DNA of 7,830 bases from Scalindua sp964437425 (lineage in GTDB: Bacteria; Planctomycetota; Brocadiia; Brocadiales; Scalinduaceae). The stretch spans positions 1-7,830 of the forward strand of contig CAYTGO010000100.1 in NCBI GenBank assembly GCA_964437425.1. Direction: 5' to 3'. Each line of letters starts with the position of its first letter. Position 1 is the first letter of the stretch. Positions 7,360 to 7,830 of this stretch are shown here, piece after piece. A program made the translations under genes and the position numbers. The notes below the pieces were generated by a model. The model did not search any database and was not told where the DNA came from. It saw only the letters and a list, made by a program, of their open reading frames with translations.

Positions 7360-7388
7360 TTGAAATTAAGGAACCAATCAGTCATATT
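7360..7388 (+). promoter_or_regulatory. Possible sigma-70 promoter for the YHS/TRASH protein gene
   Basis: TTGAAA (7360-7365) and CATATT (7383-7388) are separated by 17 bp, with 5/6 and 4/6 matches to the -35 and -10 consensus. The leader would be about 60 nt. The surrounding 7161-7453 interval is very AT-rich, so chance matches are likely. No other feature stands out in that divergent intergenic stretch, and on the fdhA side I found only a lone TATACT without a fitting -35. Confidence 0.25.
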
Positions 7389-7453
7389 TTAAGTTACATA
7401 TACTATCACGTTTATAACAATTTGATTTCATTTTTATTATAAGGGAGAGAACA

Positions 7454-7822
7454 ATGACACGTATTGGTTTTTTTATGGGTGCTGTCGTCCTTGCGTTTGT
7501 TTTGTCGACTGCTAATACAACGACATTTGCCAACAGCTGCTGCGGTGCCAAGAAAGATGGCAAAGAGTGTAATATGGAAGACGCCAAAAATTGTGCTATG
7601 AATGTTAATGCCAGTGAAAGTTCTGGTGAAAAGTGTACGGTATGCGGACAGGCTGCGGACAGCAAGGGGCAGCAGGTAGAAACGAAACATGCAGGAGAAA
7701 CTGTGCATTTGTGTTGTGAGGGTTGTGCTGACGCATATAATAAAAACCCTGATAAATATTCAAAGAAGGCGGAAAAACGCAGATCTCCAATAAAGAAAAA
7801 CGAACGTTCATCAGCGTACTAG
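7454..7822 (+). CDS. Exported Cys-rich YHS/TRASH-type metal-binding protein
   Basis: A 122-residue small protein. Residues 1-26 form a Sec signal peptide: MTR, a hydrophobic core (IGFFMGAVVLAFVLSTA), and likely cleavage after TFA at 26. The mature part starts with a Cys-rich stretch (C29, C30, C39, C47). It continues with a YHS/TRASH-like motif, C61-x2-C64, then HLCCEGCADAYNKNPDKY with C87, C88 and C91 (83-102). The protein ends in a Lys/Arg-rich tail (104-118). Family knowledge: such domains bind soft metals such as copper or act as metal-sensing or delivery modules; here I infer periplasmic metal binding, with metal and partner unknown. The start is supported by GGGAG (7443-7447) 6 nt before the ATG. 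It is divergent from fdhA across a 293-bp AT-rich region and no metal transporter is in view. The antisense frames over it are shadows. Confidence 0.8.
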   Translation: MTRIGFFMGAVVLAFVLSTANTTTFANSCCGAKKDGKECNMEDAKNCAMNVNASESSGEKCTVCGQAADSKGQQVETKHAGETVHLCCEGCADAYNKNPDKYSKKAEKRRSPIKKNERSSAY

Positions 7823-7830
7823 TAAGTAGT

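Noticed and set aside
7378..7811. Minus-strand frames over the small exported protein gene
   Set aside because: They are antisense to a gene with a good ribosome binding site, signal peptide and metal-binding motif, and have no such support themselves.

Overview
The window is an AT-rich bacterial chromosome segment with two scaffold gaps, each exactly 100 N. The genes have the look of an anaerobic or facultatively anaerobic environmental bacterium. A Cys-type molybdopterin formate dehydrogenase, RecQ with a C-terminal helix-turn-helix, and short palindromic repeats around a DUF559 gene would fit Planctomycetota (anammox-like), Nitrospirota or deltaproteobacterial lineages. That placement is a low-confidence inference; no marker gene is present to settle it.

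Layout. At the left edge the last 22 codons of a plus-strand gene (possibly an APS kinase) end 25 bp from the convergent end of recQ (97-2250, minus). Next comes lpdA, dihydrolipoyl dehydrogenase (minus), whose 3' end is broken by the first gap. That gap is flanked by an identical 55-bp sequence on both sides. Collapsing the duplicate and the Ns restores a clean C-terminus with a stop at 2330-2332, so I read this gap as an assembly artefact. From 3907 to 4625 lies a repeat-rich interval. It holds a 72-bp palindromic element (3942-4013) and a small DUF559 (PD-(D/E)XK-like) nuclease gene between two inverted copies of a 38-bp repeat, each containing a perfect 10-bp-stem hairpin. After that, fdhA (4626-7160, minus) encodes a formate dehydrogenase catalytic subunit with a complex-I-like iron-sulfur N-terminus. 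It is interrupted by the second gap, whose flanks do not match, so real sequence is missing. After a 293-bp AT-rich divergent intergenic region, a plus-strand gene (7454-7822) encodes a small exported Cys-rich protein with a YHS/TRASH-type metal-binding motif.

How the genes work together. No single pathway is visible. recQ (DNA repair), lpdA (E3 of 2-oxoacid dehydrogenases or glycine cleavage) and fdhA (formate oxidation or CO2 reduction) look like independent units. lpdA and recQ are 79 bp apart on the same strand and could be co-transcribed. fdhA has no electron-transfer partner gene beside it in the window. The most interesting non-routine structure is the DUF559 gene inside inverted REP-like repeats, next to a second, unrelated palindromic element.
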